From Salinarimonas ramus (GTDB lineage Bacteria; Pseudomonadota; Alphaproteobacteria; Rhizobiales; Beijerinckiaceae), in assembly GCF_014645695.1 (NCBI RefSeq), contig NZ_BMMF01000002.1:376292-440291 (forward strand): a DNA stretch of 64,000 bases. The letters run 5' to 3'. The position numbers and the translations under genes were made by a program. Positions 8,287 to 16,443 of this stretch are shown here, in pieces. The notes under the pieces were generated by a model, which did no database searches, had not been told where the DNA came from, and saw only the letters and a list, made by a program, of their open reading frames with translations. Positions within the stretch are counted from its first letter, which is position 1, and every line of letters begins with the position of its first letter.

Positions 8287-9798
8287 TCAGGCCTCGCTTC
8301 TGCGTCGATCGGGGATCTCGATGCGAAAGCACGCACCCGGCTCTTCGGGCTCGTGCACGATGCGCCCGCCGTGAAGGCGCACGATCTCGGCGCAGATGGC
8401 GAGGCCGAGCCCGGTACCGGAGGCGCGGGTCGCGCCCTTGAAGGCCTCGAACAGGTGCTCGACGGCCTTGGGCGGCAGGCCGGGGCCGGTGTCGGAGACG
8501 CGCACGACGCAGGTCGCGCCGGTGCGGAAGGCCTCGATCTTCAGGATGCGCTCCGCGCCGGGCGCGCGGGCGAGCGCCTGGACCGCGTTGCGGGCGAGAT
8601 TGACGAAGACGCGGGCGATCTGCTCGCGGTCGGCGTCGATCGTCACGTCGGGCGCGATCTCGAGCACGAGCCGCGCGGCGCCCTCCGGCACGCTCTCCGC
8701 GTCCGGCACGGCGAGGCCCGGCACGGCGTGGAGATCCGTGAGCACGTCGAGCAGCGGCAGCACCTGACGGCTCGGCGTCGGCTCGACGGCGCGGCCGTAG
8801 GCGAGCGTCGCCTCCGAGAAGTCGATGGCGCGCTGCAGCGTGCCGATGAGGCGCGGCGCGATGCGCTGGACGGTGGGGTCCTCCACGTCCGACAGGCGAT
8901 CCGAAATCAGCTGCGCGGAGGCGAGCATGTTGCGCAGATCGTGGTTGATCTTGGCGACGCCCAGGCCGAGCTCGGCGAGGCGGCGCTTGGATCGCAGTTC
9001 CTCGGCGAGCGCCTTCTCCGTGCGCTCGAGCGCCCGCTCGGCGGTGCCGATCTCGTCGGTGCGCCGGCTCGGCGCGATGATGCGCGAGGCGTCCTCCGGC
9101 GCCTGCGAGAACTGGGCGAGGTTCGCCGAGAGGCGCCGCACCGGGCGCACGATCAAGGCCTGGAGCGCGAGGTAGACGAGCCCGGCGGTGATGCCGGAGA
9201 TGATCAACGAGAGAACGAGGATGTTGCGCGAGAAGGCGAGGAGCGCCTCGCGCAGGGGCGCGGGATCGAGGACGATCTCGACGAAGTCGATCGCCTCGGC
9301 GTCCGGGCCCGTCCCGTCGCCGACGACGCGCAACATGCCGGGCGCGCGGCCGAAGAGCGTGTCGAAGGCCGAGCCGATCGCGGCGAAGGCGCCCTGGCTG
9401 CGCAGGTCGACGGTGCGCGAGACCTCGGGCGGCATGCTGACGTCGACGGCGAGGAGACGGCGCGTGCCCCCGCCGCGCACGGCGACGAGCTCGGCGCCGA
9501 CGCCGGCCAGCAGCTTCTCCTGCAGCTGCGGCATGTCCGCGTCGCCCGCGTCGAGGACGAGGGCGGCGATCTGGGCGGCGGCGAGCCGGTCCGAGAGCCA
9601 GTTGCGCTGGAAGTTCGCGACGGAGGGTACGTAGATCAGCACCTCCGCGACCATCACGAAGGCGATGGTGAGGAAGAGCAGGCGCCCCGAGAGGCCGATG
9701 CGCAGGCGGCGCGGGGCGCGCGCAGCCGCCGAGAGCGCCGCGCCCGCGTCCTGCGGCGCGATCTCCCGCGGCCTTTCGGCGATGCCCGCCTCCTCCAT
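8287..9798 (-). CDS. Membrane sensor histidine kinase
   Basis: The 503-residue kinase has an N-terminal membrane segment (about 38-60), a periplasmic sensor region of some 130 residues, a second membrane segment (about 192-215), a HAMP-like linker, and a kinase core. The phosphoacceptor is H286 in VAKINHDLRN, the N box is VFVNLARNAVQAL, the G1 box VSDTGPGLPP and the G2 box GTGLGLAICAEIVRLHGG. It should autophosphorylate in response to an envelope signal. No response-regulator gene adjoins it, so its partner lies elsewhere. The N-terminal ~35 residues are a basic, alanine-rich cytoplasmic tail. Confidence 0.92.
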   Translation of the reverse strand: MEEAGIAERPREIAPQDAGAALSAAARAPRRLRIGLSGRLLFLTIAFVMVAEVLIYVPSVANFQRNWLSDRLAAAQIAALVLDAGDADMPQLQEKLLAGVGAELVAVRGGGTRRLLAVDVSMPPEVSRTVDLRSQGAFAAIGSAFDTLFGRAPGMLRVVGDGTGPDAEAIDFVEIVLDPAPLREALLAFSRNILVLSLIISGITAGLVYLALQALIVRPVRRLSANLAQFSQAPEDASRIIAPSRRTDEIGTAERALERTEKALAEELRSKRRLAELGLGVAKINHDLRNMLASAQLISDRLSDVEDPTVQRIAPRLIGTLQRAIDFSEATLAYGRAVEPTPSRQVLPLLDVLTDLHAVPGLAVPDAESVPEGAARLVLEIAPDVTIDADREQIARVFVNLARNAVQALARAPGAERILKIEAFRTGATCVVRVSDTGPGLPPKAVEHLFEAFKGATRASGTGLGLAICAEIVRLHGGRIVHEPEEPGACFRIEIPDRRRSEA

Positions 9799-9816
9799 GC
9801 GCCCTCCGTCCGCGCG

Positions 9817-11271
9817 TCAGCCGAGCGTCCGGACGAGACGCCGCCAGCGCTGCACCCACGGGTTCGTCGCGAAGGGCCGAAGAGTTTCGACGGCGGCGCG
9901 TTTCGTCAGCTCGGAATAGGTCGGATACGGCATGACGATCCCTGCGATATCCCGCGCCTTCAGGCCCTTGGCCATGGCGAGCGTCCAGAGAGCGATCAGC
10001 TCCCCAGCGTGCGGGGCGGCGATGGTGCAGCCGAGCACGCGCCCGTCGCGCCCCACGAACGCCTTGACGAGGCCGTGCGTGCTCCGCTCGGCCTGCGCGC
10101 GGTCGTTCTCCGCGACGGGCCAGCGCAGGATACGCGCCCTCTTGTCCTTGCGAAAGGCCTCCTCCTCCGAAAGGCCGACGGCGGCGATCTCCGGGTCGGT
10201 GTAGACGACCCGCGGGATCGTGGTGGGATCGACCTTCGCGGGCAGGCGGAAGAGCGCGTCGCGCACGACGAGGGAGGCGTGGTTGCTCGCCGCATGAGTG
10301 AAGCGCAGGCCGCCGGTGCCGCCGGTGGCGCAGTCGCCGATGGCGTAGACGCGCCGGTTGGACGTCCGCAGCCGCGCGTCGACGGCGATGCCGTCCGGCC
10401 CGTGGGCGATGCCGGCCGCCTCGAGGCCGAGCCCCTCCACCGTGGGCTCGCGCCCGGTGGCGACGAGGAGGTGCGAGCCCTCGATGTGCTCCTGGCGGGC
10501 GCCCTCCCCCGCGCGCAGGCGAAGCCGCACGCCCTCCCCCGCGCGCTCGGCGCCCAGCACCTCGACGCTCTCGCGCAGATCGACGCCCTCCGCGCGCAGC
10601 GCGGCGGCGAGGATGCCCGCGACCTCGCGATCCTCCCGCGGCAGGACGGGGCCGTTCGACAGGAGCGTGACGGCGGCGCCGAGGCGCCGATGCGCCTGGG
10701 CGAGCTCGAGCCCGATCGGGCCGGCGCCGACCACGAGGAGCCGGCTCGGGCGCTCGGCGAGGTCGAACAGCGTCTCGTTCGTGAGGAAGGGCGTCTGCGC
10801 GAGGCCCTGGATCGGCGGCACGAGCGGGCGCGATCCCGTGGCCAGCACGAAGCGGCGGGCACGGATGCGCGCGGCGCCGGCTTCCATCGTGCGCGCGTCG
10901 ACAAAGCGGGCCTCCTCGGCGAGCACGGTGACGCCCATGGCGCGGTAACGCGCGACCGAATCGTTGGGCGCGATCGCGGCGATGACGGCGCGCACGTGGT
11001 CGCGCAGCGCCGCGTAGTCGACCTCGGGCTCGTGCGTCGCGACGCCGAACGGCCCGCCGGTGCGCGCCGCATGGGCGTGCGCCGCCGCGGCGATCACGGA
11101 TTTCGAGGGAACGCAGCCGTTGAAGAGGCATTCGCCGCCCATGAGGCCGCCGCCGGCGCCCTTCTCGACGAGGACGACGGAGGCGCCCAGCGATGCGGCC
11201 ACGGCGGCGACGGAGAGGCCCGCGGCGCCCGCGCCGACGACGCACAGATCGGGCTCTAGGAGGTCGGTCAT
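9817..11271 (-). CDS. FAD-dependent pyridine nucleotide-disulfide oxidoreductase, MerA-like
   Basis: The 484-residue flavoprotein has the FAD-binding GAGAAG at 13-18, the redox-active pair C48 and C53 in GGECLFNGCVPSKS, a second nucleotide-binding motif GAGPIGLELAQ for NAD(P)H, the YAIGDCATGG FAD motif, and a C-terminal dimerisation domain. In place of the HAHPT active-site base of dihydrolipoamide dehydrogenase it has MPYPTYSE, the form seen in mercuric-reductase-like proteins without a heavy-metal domain. The reaction is therefore likely electron transfer from NAD(P)H to an unknown disulfide or other acceptor. The ATG at 11271 has GAGG upstream. It is 18 bases ahead of the histidine kinase and may be cotranscribed. 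Confidence 0.88.
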   Translation of the reverse strand: MTDLLEPDLCVVGAGAAGLSVAAVAASLGASVVLVEKGAGGGLMGGECLFNGCVPSKSVIAAAAHAHAARTGGPFGVATHEPEVDYAALRDHVRAVIAAIAPNDSVARYRAMGVTVLAEEARFVDARTMEAGAARIRARRFVLATGSRPLVPPIQGLAQTPFLTNETLFDLAERPSRLLVVGAGPIGLELAQAHRRLGAAVTLLSNGPVLPREDREVAGILAAALRAEGVDLRESVEVLGAERAGEGVRLRLRAGEGARQEHIEGSHLLVATGREPTVEGLGLEAAGIAHGPDGIAVDARLRTSNRRVYAIGDCATGGTGGLRFTHAASNHASLVVRDALFRLPAKVDPTTIPRVVYTDPEIAAVGLSEEEAFRKDKRARILRWPVAENDRAQAERSTHGLVKAFVGRDGRVLGCTIAAPHAGELIALWTLAMAKGLKARDIAGIVMPYPTYSELTKRAAVETLRPFATNPWVQRWRRLVRTLG

Positions 11272-12062
11272 CTGAATCCTCGCTGTGGCTCTCGCATGCG
11301 GGGGTGAAGGAGGCAAGGGAGCGTGAGAGGCTGGAGCGGTGGTGCCGCAAGCCGCGATCATTTTGCCGGCGAGAAATGGCGATGAACGAGACAGCGGATT
11401 CGGCTGCAGAAGATTTGTTGACGCAAAGTCGTTCCGCCCGCCGTTCAAGTCCCGAGCACGTCGCTCGCAGTCGATGCTGTCTTATGAATGTCACAACTCT
11501 GCAGAACGAAGATCTGCATACTATACCATTTCACCGCTGTGTGGGGCATCTTTTGATTGCAGACCCTCATGGCTTGGCGGTCACTCGGATTCATTGTTGA
11601 GAATTTTGAGCAAACTTGAACGAGAGGGCGGCGGGAGAGCGGCAATGGTGCCCATTCGGCCGCGCAGATTCGCACGAATCGGCCAAATCGTTGCGCAGCA
11701 ACGGGTTACTCGGCCAGCGGACGCCTCTGGACCGTCTGTTGCCGCCCAGCGTCACGGTTGGAGACCCGACGCATTTCGTGCATTTACCCAAAATCAAGAT
11801 ATGGATATGCGCACGAACCTTCAGCGAAACCCCACATTCTGCCTCTGCTCAGATGCGGGCCGAGACGCCCTATGCGCCTGCGCTCTCGGCGATTTCAGCG
11901 TTTGTCGATTAATTCTCTGCAATTCCGTGCACGTGGCGCTAAACTACCCACGACAGGCATCGCGAGACTCGGACCAACGGATTTCTGCACCCCTTCCATT
12001 TACAGGACCGGAAAAAAGCCATATCAGTGTCTGCACACTCAACCCGAGATCAGTGGAAGATC
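11272..12062. other. Long intergenic stretch of lower GC content
   Basis: About 790 bases separate the flavoprotein from the XRE regulator. From about 11370 to 12060 the composition is clearly less GC-rich than the neighbouring genes, with runs such as GATTAATTCTCTGCAATTCC. No frame gives a recognisable protein, although one forward frame stays open for most of the stretch. A short inverted repeat GATTCG-CA-CGAATC occupies 11667-11680. The final 60 bases presumably hold the XRE promoter, but no convincing -35/-10 pair was found. It may be a decayed insertion or a long regulatory region. Confidence 0.5.
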
Positions 12063-12458
12063 ATGTCAACTCGTTGCCCCACCGACATCGACCGCTTCGT
12101 CGGTCAGCGTATTCGCCTGGCGCGCCGTATCGCCAAGATGAGCCAGCAGAAGCTGGGCGAGCAGATCGGCGTGACCTATCAGCAGATCCAGAAGTACGAG
12201 AACGGCACCGACCGCATCGGCGCCGGGCGCCTGCATCAGGTGTCCCTGTCGACCGAGCAGCCGATCGAGTTCTTCTTCTCGTTCTCGGACGACGTCGAGC
12301 CGACCCAGAGCGATCGCCAGGACATCCTGGCCGACGACGGCGTGCAGCGCCTCATCGTCTCGGCCTCGAAGATCAAGTCGCGCAAGCTGCTCGACAACCT
12401 GGCCCAGATCGCCGAGACGTTCGCCTCCGCCGAGGTGACCGAGGCCCCCAAGGCCTGA
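12063..12458 (+). CDS. XRE-family helix-turn-helix transcriptional regulator
   Basis: The 131-residue protein has a Cro/C1-type HTH at about residues 11-66 (IRLARRIAKMSQQKLGEQIGVTYQQIQKYENGTDRIGAGRLHQV) given here in the classic order helix 2-turn-helix 3, followed by a short acidic segment and a C-terminal helical tail. This form is widespread in Hyphomicrobiales. The ATG at 12063 follows a GGAAG ribosome site; a GTG at 12027 would add a dozen unconserved residues. Unlike the preceding 700 bases, codon use here is normal for the genome. Targets are unknown; the long upstream gap could carry its autoregulatory sites. Confidence 0.88.
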   Translation: MSTRCPTDIDRFVGQRIRLARRIAKMSQQKLGEQIGVTYQQIQKYENGTDRIGAGRLHQVSLSTEQPIEFFFSFSDDVEPTQSDRQDILADDGVQRLIVSASKIKSRKLLDNLAQIAETFASAEVTEAPKA

Positions 12459-12581
12459 CGGCCGGTTCCGCATCGCCTGCGGCTTCGCGGCGCGCTCCAC
12501 CGTTCCCCGGAGCCGCGCGCCGCGACGCATCCTTCCGATCCTGTGCGATAGTTCTTCTGCACGAGTTCGGAGAAACGAGCA

Positions 12582-13610
12582 ATGCGGGCCTTTCATGACG
12601 CGCGCGCCCTCGCGCACGATCCCGATAGCTATTTCCGGCGCGGCACCATCGTCGCGCATCCGGAGCAGGGCGAGCGCTGGACGCTCCTGCGTGACGCCAT
12701 CGCCGACGCGCACGATCTCGTCGCGCCCGCCGATCACGGCGAAGCGCCGATCCTCGCCGTCCACGACGCCGCGTACGTCCGCTTCCTGCGCGAGGCATGG
12801 TCTCGCCGCGGCGAGCTGCCGGGCGGAGCAGACGCGGCCGAGATCCTGTCGGGACATTTCGCGCGCCCGCACATGAGCCGGCGCCCGGAGGGCATGCTCG
12901 GCCTCATCGGCTACCACACCGCCGATACGTCGACGCCGATTCGCCCGGGAACGTGGGAGGCGGTGCACGCCGCCGCGCAGGTGGCCGTCAGCGCCGCGGA
13001 CGCGGCGCTCGAGGACGGTCGCGCCTACGCGCTCTGCCGTCCGCCCGGGCACCATGCCTATGCCGACTCGGCCGGCGGCTTCTGCTTCCTCAACAATTCC
13101 GCCATCGCGGCCGAGCGGCTGCGCACCCGCCATTCCCGGGTCGCCGTGCTCGACATCGACGTTCATCACGGCAACGGGACACAAGGCGTCTTTTACACAC
13201 GCGGTGACATCCTCACGATCTCTATCCACGCGGATCCTGCGGATTATTTCCCCTATTACGCCGGGTACGCGGATGAAGTCGGGGTCGGCGACGGCGAGGG
13301 GGCAAATCGCAACATCCCCCTCCCCCACGGCTCCGGCGACGCGCCGTGGCTCGCCGCCATCGAGGACGCGCTGGAGGGCATCGCCCGCTTCGCGCCCGGG
13401 GCGCTCGTCGTCGCGCTCGGCCTCGACGCGTCCAAGGACGATCCGATCGGCGCGCTGGCCGTGACCACCGACGGCTTCGCCCGCGCGGCCGAGACGATCG
13501 CACGCGCGGGGCTCCCCACGGCCATCGTCCAGGAGGGCGGCTATCTCTGCGAGGCGCTGCCGCGCAACCTGCGCGCCGTCCTCGACGCCTACGACGCGGC
13601 CTGCGGCTGA
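12582..13610 (+). CDS. Histone-deacetylase-family acetylpolyamine amidohydrolase
   Basis: The 342-residue protein has the arginase/deacetylase fold motifs: CRPPGHHA with the paired catalytic histidines H157 and H158, the zinc site DIDVHHGNGTQ (D193, H195), the third zinc ligand D282 in LGLDASKDDP, and the tail motif QEGGYL. The length and the short loops match bacterial acetylpolyamine amidohydrolases, which deacetylate N-acetylated polyamines such as acetylputrescine. Acetylated protein or other small amides are alternatives. It stands alone between the XRE gene and cutA. Confidence 0.88.
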   Translation: MRAFHDARALAHDPDSYFRRGTIVAHPEQGERWTLLRDAIADAHDLVAPADHGEAPILAVHDAAYVRFLREAWSRRGELPGGADAAEILSGHFARPHMSRRPEGMLGLIGYHTADTSTPIRPGTWEAVHAAAQVAVSAADAALEDGRAYALCRPPGHHAYADSAGGFCFLNNSAIAAERLRTRHSRVAVLDIDVHHGNGTQGVFYTRGDILTISIHADPADYFPYYAGYADEVGVGDGEGANRNIPLPHGSGDAPWLAAIEDALEGIARFAPGALVVALGLDASKDDPIGALAVTTDGFARAAETIARAGLPTAIVQEGGYLCEALPRNLRAVLDAYDAACG

Positions 13611-13620
13611 GCCGCGACGA

Positions 13621-13938
13621 TCACGCCCCCGTCGCTCCCATCAGCCACGCGGTCGTGGGCGCGTCGGCGCCGACGGGGATCGTGAGGACCACCGGCGTCT
13701 CGTAGGGATGCGTCTCGCGGATCGTCGCCGCGACCGCCTCCTCCAACCCCGAGCGCGTCTTGACGAGGCCGACGATCTCGCCGGCCTCCTCGATCGCACC
13801 CTGCCAGGAATAGACGCTGCGCATCCCCGGAATGAGGTTGACGCAGGCCGCGAGCCCGCGCTCCACGAGCGCGCGCGAGACGGCGGCCGCGGCCGCCTCG
13901 TCGGGAAAGGTCGTGTAGACGAGGAGCGGGCGTTCCAT
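13621..13938 (-). CDS. cutA: CutA divalent-cation tolerance protein
   Basis: The 105-residue protein matches the whole CutA1 family: [40 protein letters not shown] in order, then [10 protein letters not shown] and the hallmark [14 protein letters not shown]. CutA forms a very stable trimer resembling PII and was linked genetically to copper and divalent metal tolerance; its molecular role is still uncertain. It is convergent with the amidohydrolase gene, ten bases apart. Confidence 0.93.
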   Translation of the reverse strand: MERPLLVYTTFPDEAAAAAVSRALVERGLAACVNLIPGMRSVYSWQGAIEEAGEIVGLVKTRSGLEEAVAATIRETHPYETPVVLTIPVGADAPTTAWLMGATGA

Positions 13939-13988
13939 GCTATGCCTCCCGGTGTGCGTTTCGTCCCGACGATAGGTGGCGCAGTCTC

Positions 13989-14759
13989 ATGAGCCGTGGC
14001 AAGGCGATCGCGTTCGTGGCGAGCGAGCATCCCGAGGCGCAGGCCGCCGCGGAGCGCCTGCGCGCGCGCTATCCCAACGTCGTGCCGGAGGCCGCCGACA
14101 TCGTCGTGGCGCTCGGCGGCGACGGGCTGATGCTGCAGACGCTCCATCTCTTCATGGGCGTGGAGAAGCCGATCTACGGCATGAATCGCGGCTCCGTCGG
14201 CTTCCTCATGAACGACTACCGCGAGGACGGCCTGATGGAGCGCCTCGCCAGCGCCCAACGCGCCGTGGTGCATCCGCTGCTCATGACCGCGGTCGACACG
14301 CAGGGGAAGATGCACACGGCACGCGCCATCAACGAGGTCTCGCTCTTGCGCCAGACGCATCAGGCGGCCAAGCTGATCATCGCGGTGGACGGCAAGGTGC
14401 GCATGCCCGAGCTCATCGCCGACGGGATCCTCGTCGCGACCCCGGCGGGCTCCACCGCCTACAATTTCTCCACCGGCGGGCCGATCCTGCCGCTGAACGC
14501 CCCGCTCCTGGCGTTGACGCCGATCTCCGCCTTCCGCCCGCGGCATTGGCGCGGCGCGCTCCTGCCGGACCACGCCCGCGTCGCCATCGAGGTGAAGGAG
14601 CCCGAGCTCCGCCCCGTCGCGGCAGTGGCGGACCACACCGAATTTCGCCGCGTCGCTCGGGTGGAGGCCTCCCTCGATCGGACGGTGGACCTCGTCATGC
14701 TGCACGATCCCGGCCACGGCCTCGACGAGCGGATCCTGCGCGAGCAGTTCGGCCCCTGA
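13989..14759 (+). CDS. nadK: NAD kinase
   Basis: The 256-residue product carries the diagnostic GGDG at residues 43-46 (catalytic D45), the NEVSLLR motif with the substrate-binding Asn-Glu, and the [17 protein letters not shown] block of the inorganic polyphosphate/ATP-NAD kinase family. It phosphorylates NAD+ to NADP+ in the cytoplasm and is the sole route to NADP in most bacteria. The size is typical of the short alphaproteobacterial form. It is followed after 18 bases by the receiver gene, on the same strand. Confidence 0.95.
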   Translation: MSRGKAIAFVASEHPEAQAAAERLRARYPNVVPEAADIVVALGGDGLMLQTLHLFMGVEKPIYGMNRGSVGFLMNDYREDGLMERLASAQRAVVHPLLMTAVDTQGKMHTARAINEVSLLRQTHQAAKLIIAVDGKVRMPELIADGILVATPAGSTAYNFSTGGPILPLNAPLLALTPISAFRPRHWRGALLPDHARVAIEVKEPELRPVAAVADHTEFRRVARVEASLDRTVDLVMLHDPGHGLDERILREQFGP

Positions 14760-14777
14760 CGCGTCGTGTGAGCCGCC

Positions 14778-15269
14778 ATGCGCATCGCCTTCGAAAACCT
14801 GAGCTTCATCGTCGCCGAGGACGACCCGTTCTGGCGCCGGCTGGTGGTCGCCTGGCTCGAGGCCTTCGGCGCGCGCTCCGTGCGCGACACCGCCGACGGC
14901 GCCCGCGCGCTGGCGCTGATGAACGAGGCGCCGGCCGACGTCGTCGTCACCGATTGGGAGATGCCGGGGCTCGACGGCATCGCGCTCACGAAGGCGCTGC
15001 GCGATCGCAAGACGAGCCCGGACGCCTTCGTGCCGATCCTGATGCTCACCGCCTACGGCGAGCGCGGGCGGGTGATGCGGGCGATGCGCGCCGGCGTCAG
15101 CGGCTATCTCGTCAAGCCGACGACGCCGCAGGCCTTCTACGAGCGCCTTCTCGCCGTCCTCGCCGACACGCGGCCCTTCGTGGCGACGCCCCATTATTTC
15201 GGGCCGGACCGCAGCCGGCCGCAGAGCTTCGCAGGCCCGCCCGCGCCGCCGCCCGTACCGGAGGAGTGA
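14778..15269 (+). CDS. Single-domain response regulator (CheY-like receiver) with proline-rich tail
   Basis: The 163-residue protein is one receiver domain followed by about 35 residues rich in proline. The acid pocket is E14-D15-D16 (VAEDDPFW), the phosphoacceptor D59 (VVTDWEMPG), the conserved threonine is in ILMLTAYG and the lysine in GYLVKPTT. There is no DNA-binding or enzymatic output domain, so it should act by protein contact or as a phosphorelay intermediate. The next gene, seven bases downstream, encodes an Hpt-like protein, suggesting that the two exchange phosphate. Confidence 0.9.
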   Translation: MRIAFENLSFIVAEDDPFWRRLVVAWLEAFGARSVRDTADGARALALMNEAPADVVVTDWEMPGLDGIALTKALRDRKTSPDAFVPILMLTAYGERGRVMRAMRAGVSGYLVKPTTPQAFYERLLAVLADTRPFVATPHYFGPDRSRPQSFAGPPAPPPVPEE

Positions 15270-15275
15270 GCGAGC

Positions 15276-15869
15276 GTGCGCATCATCCCCGCCCCCCGCG
15301 ACAAGGCAGCCGCCAAGAGCCGCGACGGCAAGACGGGCTCGTCGGCCAAGTCCGCAGCCGGAAAGCCGTCCGGCACGAAGCCCTCCCCCGCGAAACCCGC
15401 GCCTCCCCGCGAGACGGTGCCCGTCCCGGATCGTTTGCGGGCGAAGGCGCTCGCCTTCGACGCGGATTACGAGGAGGCGCTCGCCGCCGCGGTGTCGCGG
15501 GCGCAGGCCGCGGAGGTGCGGGTGCGGGCGCAGGCGGGCGAGACCCTCGCCGAGGAGGCCGCGCGCTGCGCCGGCATCGTGGAGGGGTTCGACCCGGCTC
15601 AGGCCGCCTCGCGGACGCGCTCGCTGCGCGCAGCCCACCGCCTGCGCGGCGCGGCGCTCGGCCTCGCCGTACCCGTCGTGGCGCGCATGGCGGCGAGCCT
15701 CGCGCGGCTCGTCGAGCGCGCGGGCGCACGCACGCCCGTCGCTCTCGTCGCCGCGCATGCGGACGCGATCCGCGCCGCGGTGTCGCCGAAGGCCGAGCCG
15801 CGCGCGGCCGAGGTGGTGGCGCGTGAGCTGGAGGTGGCGGTCGACGCCGTGCTCGCGCGCCTGAAATGA
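15276..15869 (+). CDS. Hypothetical protein with Hpt-like (histidine phosphotransfer) segment
   Basis: I do not recognise the full 197-residue protein as a named family. Its first 50 residues are basic, rich in Lys, Ser, Ala and Pro and probably disordered. The remainder is helical. Around residue 121 it reads AHRLRGAALGL, which fits the H-x-L-K/R-G-x-A pattern of histidine phosphotransfer domains, followed by a helix VPVVARMAASLARLVERAG similar to the second Hpt helix. A GTG start follows the receiver gene by six bases. The position supports a phosphorelay role with the receiver; this is inference. Confidence 0.6.
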   Translation: MRIIPAPRDKAAAKSRDGKTGSSAKSAAGKPSGTKPSPAKPAPPRETVPVPDRLRAKALAFDADYEEALAAAVSRAQAAEVRVRAQAGETLAEEAARCAGIVEGFDPAQAASRTRSLRAAHRLRGAALGLAVPVVARMAASLARLVERAGARTPVALVAAHADAIRAAVSPKAEPRAAEVVARELEVAVDAVLARLK

Positions 15870-15885
15870 CGCGCCGAGGCGGTCG

Positions 15886-16353
15886 CTACGCCCGCTCGAT
15901 GCGCCCGGAATAGCAGCCGCGCTTCGCGTAATGCGCGTGGATGACGCTGACCTTCGGATCGGCGAGAAGCCGCTCGATCACCGGCTCCACCACGGCGCCC
16001 TCCACCACGTCCGCGTCGCGCATCATGCCCTCGTCGTCGAAGGCGCGTAGCGAGAGCAGGCGCCGGCGCATCACCTCCGGCACGATTCCCACCCGGTCGA
16101 ACGTCTCCCGCGCGCCCTCGCGCACGAAGATCGCGTGCGTGGCGCGGTAGGGCGACGAAGCGGGCATGGAGACGTGGTTGAGGAGGAGCACGGTCTCGCC
16201 CACCGGGACCTCGCGCATCTCGATGCGATCGGGATAGCCCGGCTCGCCGTCGACGATCATGCGGCGGGCGTTGTGCAAGGCCAGCGCCTCGTCCGAGAGG
16301 CCGTAGAGCGGGAGAAAGGGTTCCGGCGAGAGGCCGGTGATGCGGAAGGTCAT
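15886..16353 (-). CDS. DUF1203 family protein
   Basis: The 155-residue soluble protein matches DUF1203 along its length: MTFRITGLSPEPFLPLYGLSD at the start, then DRIEMREVPVGETVLLLNHVSMPASSPYRATHAIFVRE in sequence and a C-terminal VSVIHAHYAKRGCYSGRIER. Family function is unknown. The conserved RVGIVPE/LLSLRAFDDEGMM stretch is present. It is convergent with the Hpt-like gene and shows no operon partner. Confidence 0.85.
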   Translation of the reverse strand: MTFRITGLSPEPFLPLYGLSDEALALHNARRMIVDGEPGYPDRIEMREVPVGETVLLLNHVSMPASSPYRATHAIFVREGARETFDRVGIVPEVMRRRLLSLRAFDDEGMMRDADVVEGAVVEPVIERLLADPKVSVIHAHYAKRGCYSGRIERA

Positions 16354-16443
16354 GGCTTCGTCCTCGGAATGGTGCAGTGGTCGATGCGCCGGAGGACACC
16401 ACGGCCCGGGCCGAGCCGGCCACCCGTTTCCGCTGCTACCGCG

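Noticed and set aside
8203-11259. Very long open frame of about 1,000 codons on the plus strand
   Set aside because: It runs antisense to the histidine kinase and flavoprotein genes, both with clear motifs. Its low-complexity Arg/Asp/Gly composition is a by-product of high GC content.
11339-12062. Open forward frame across the lower-GC gap
   Set aside because: No recognisable domain, no ribosome site, and it continues out of frame into the XRE gene. Stop-free stretches of this length still occur by chance here.
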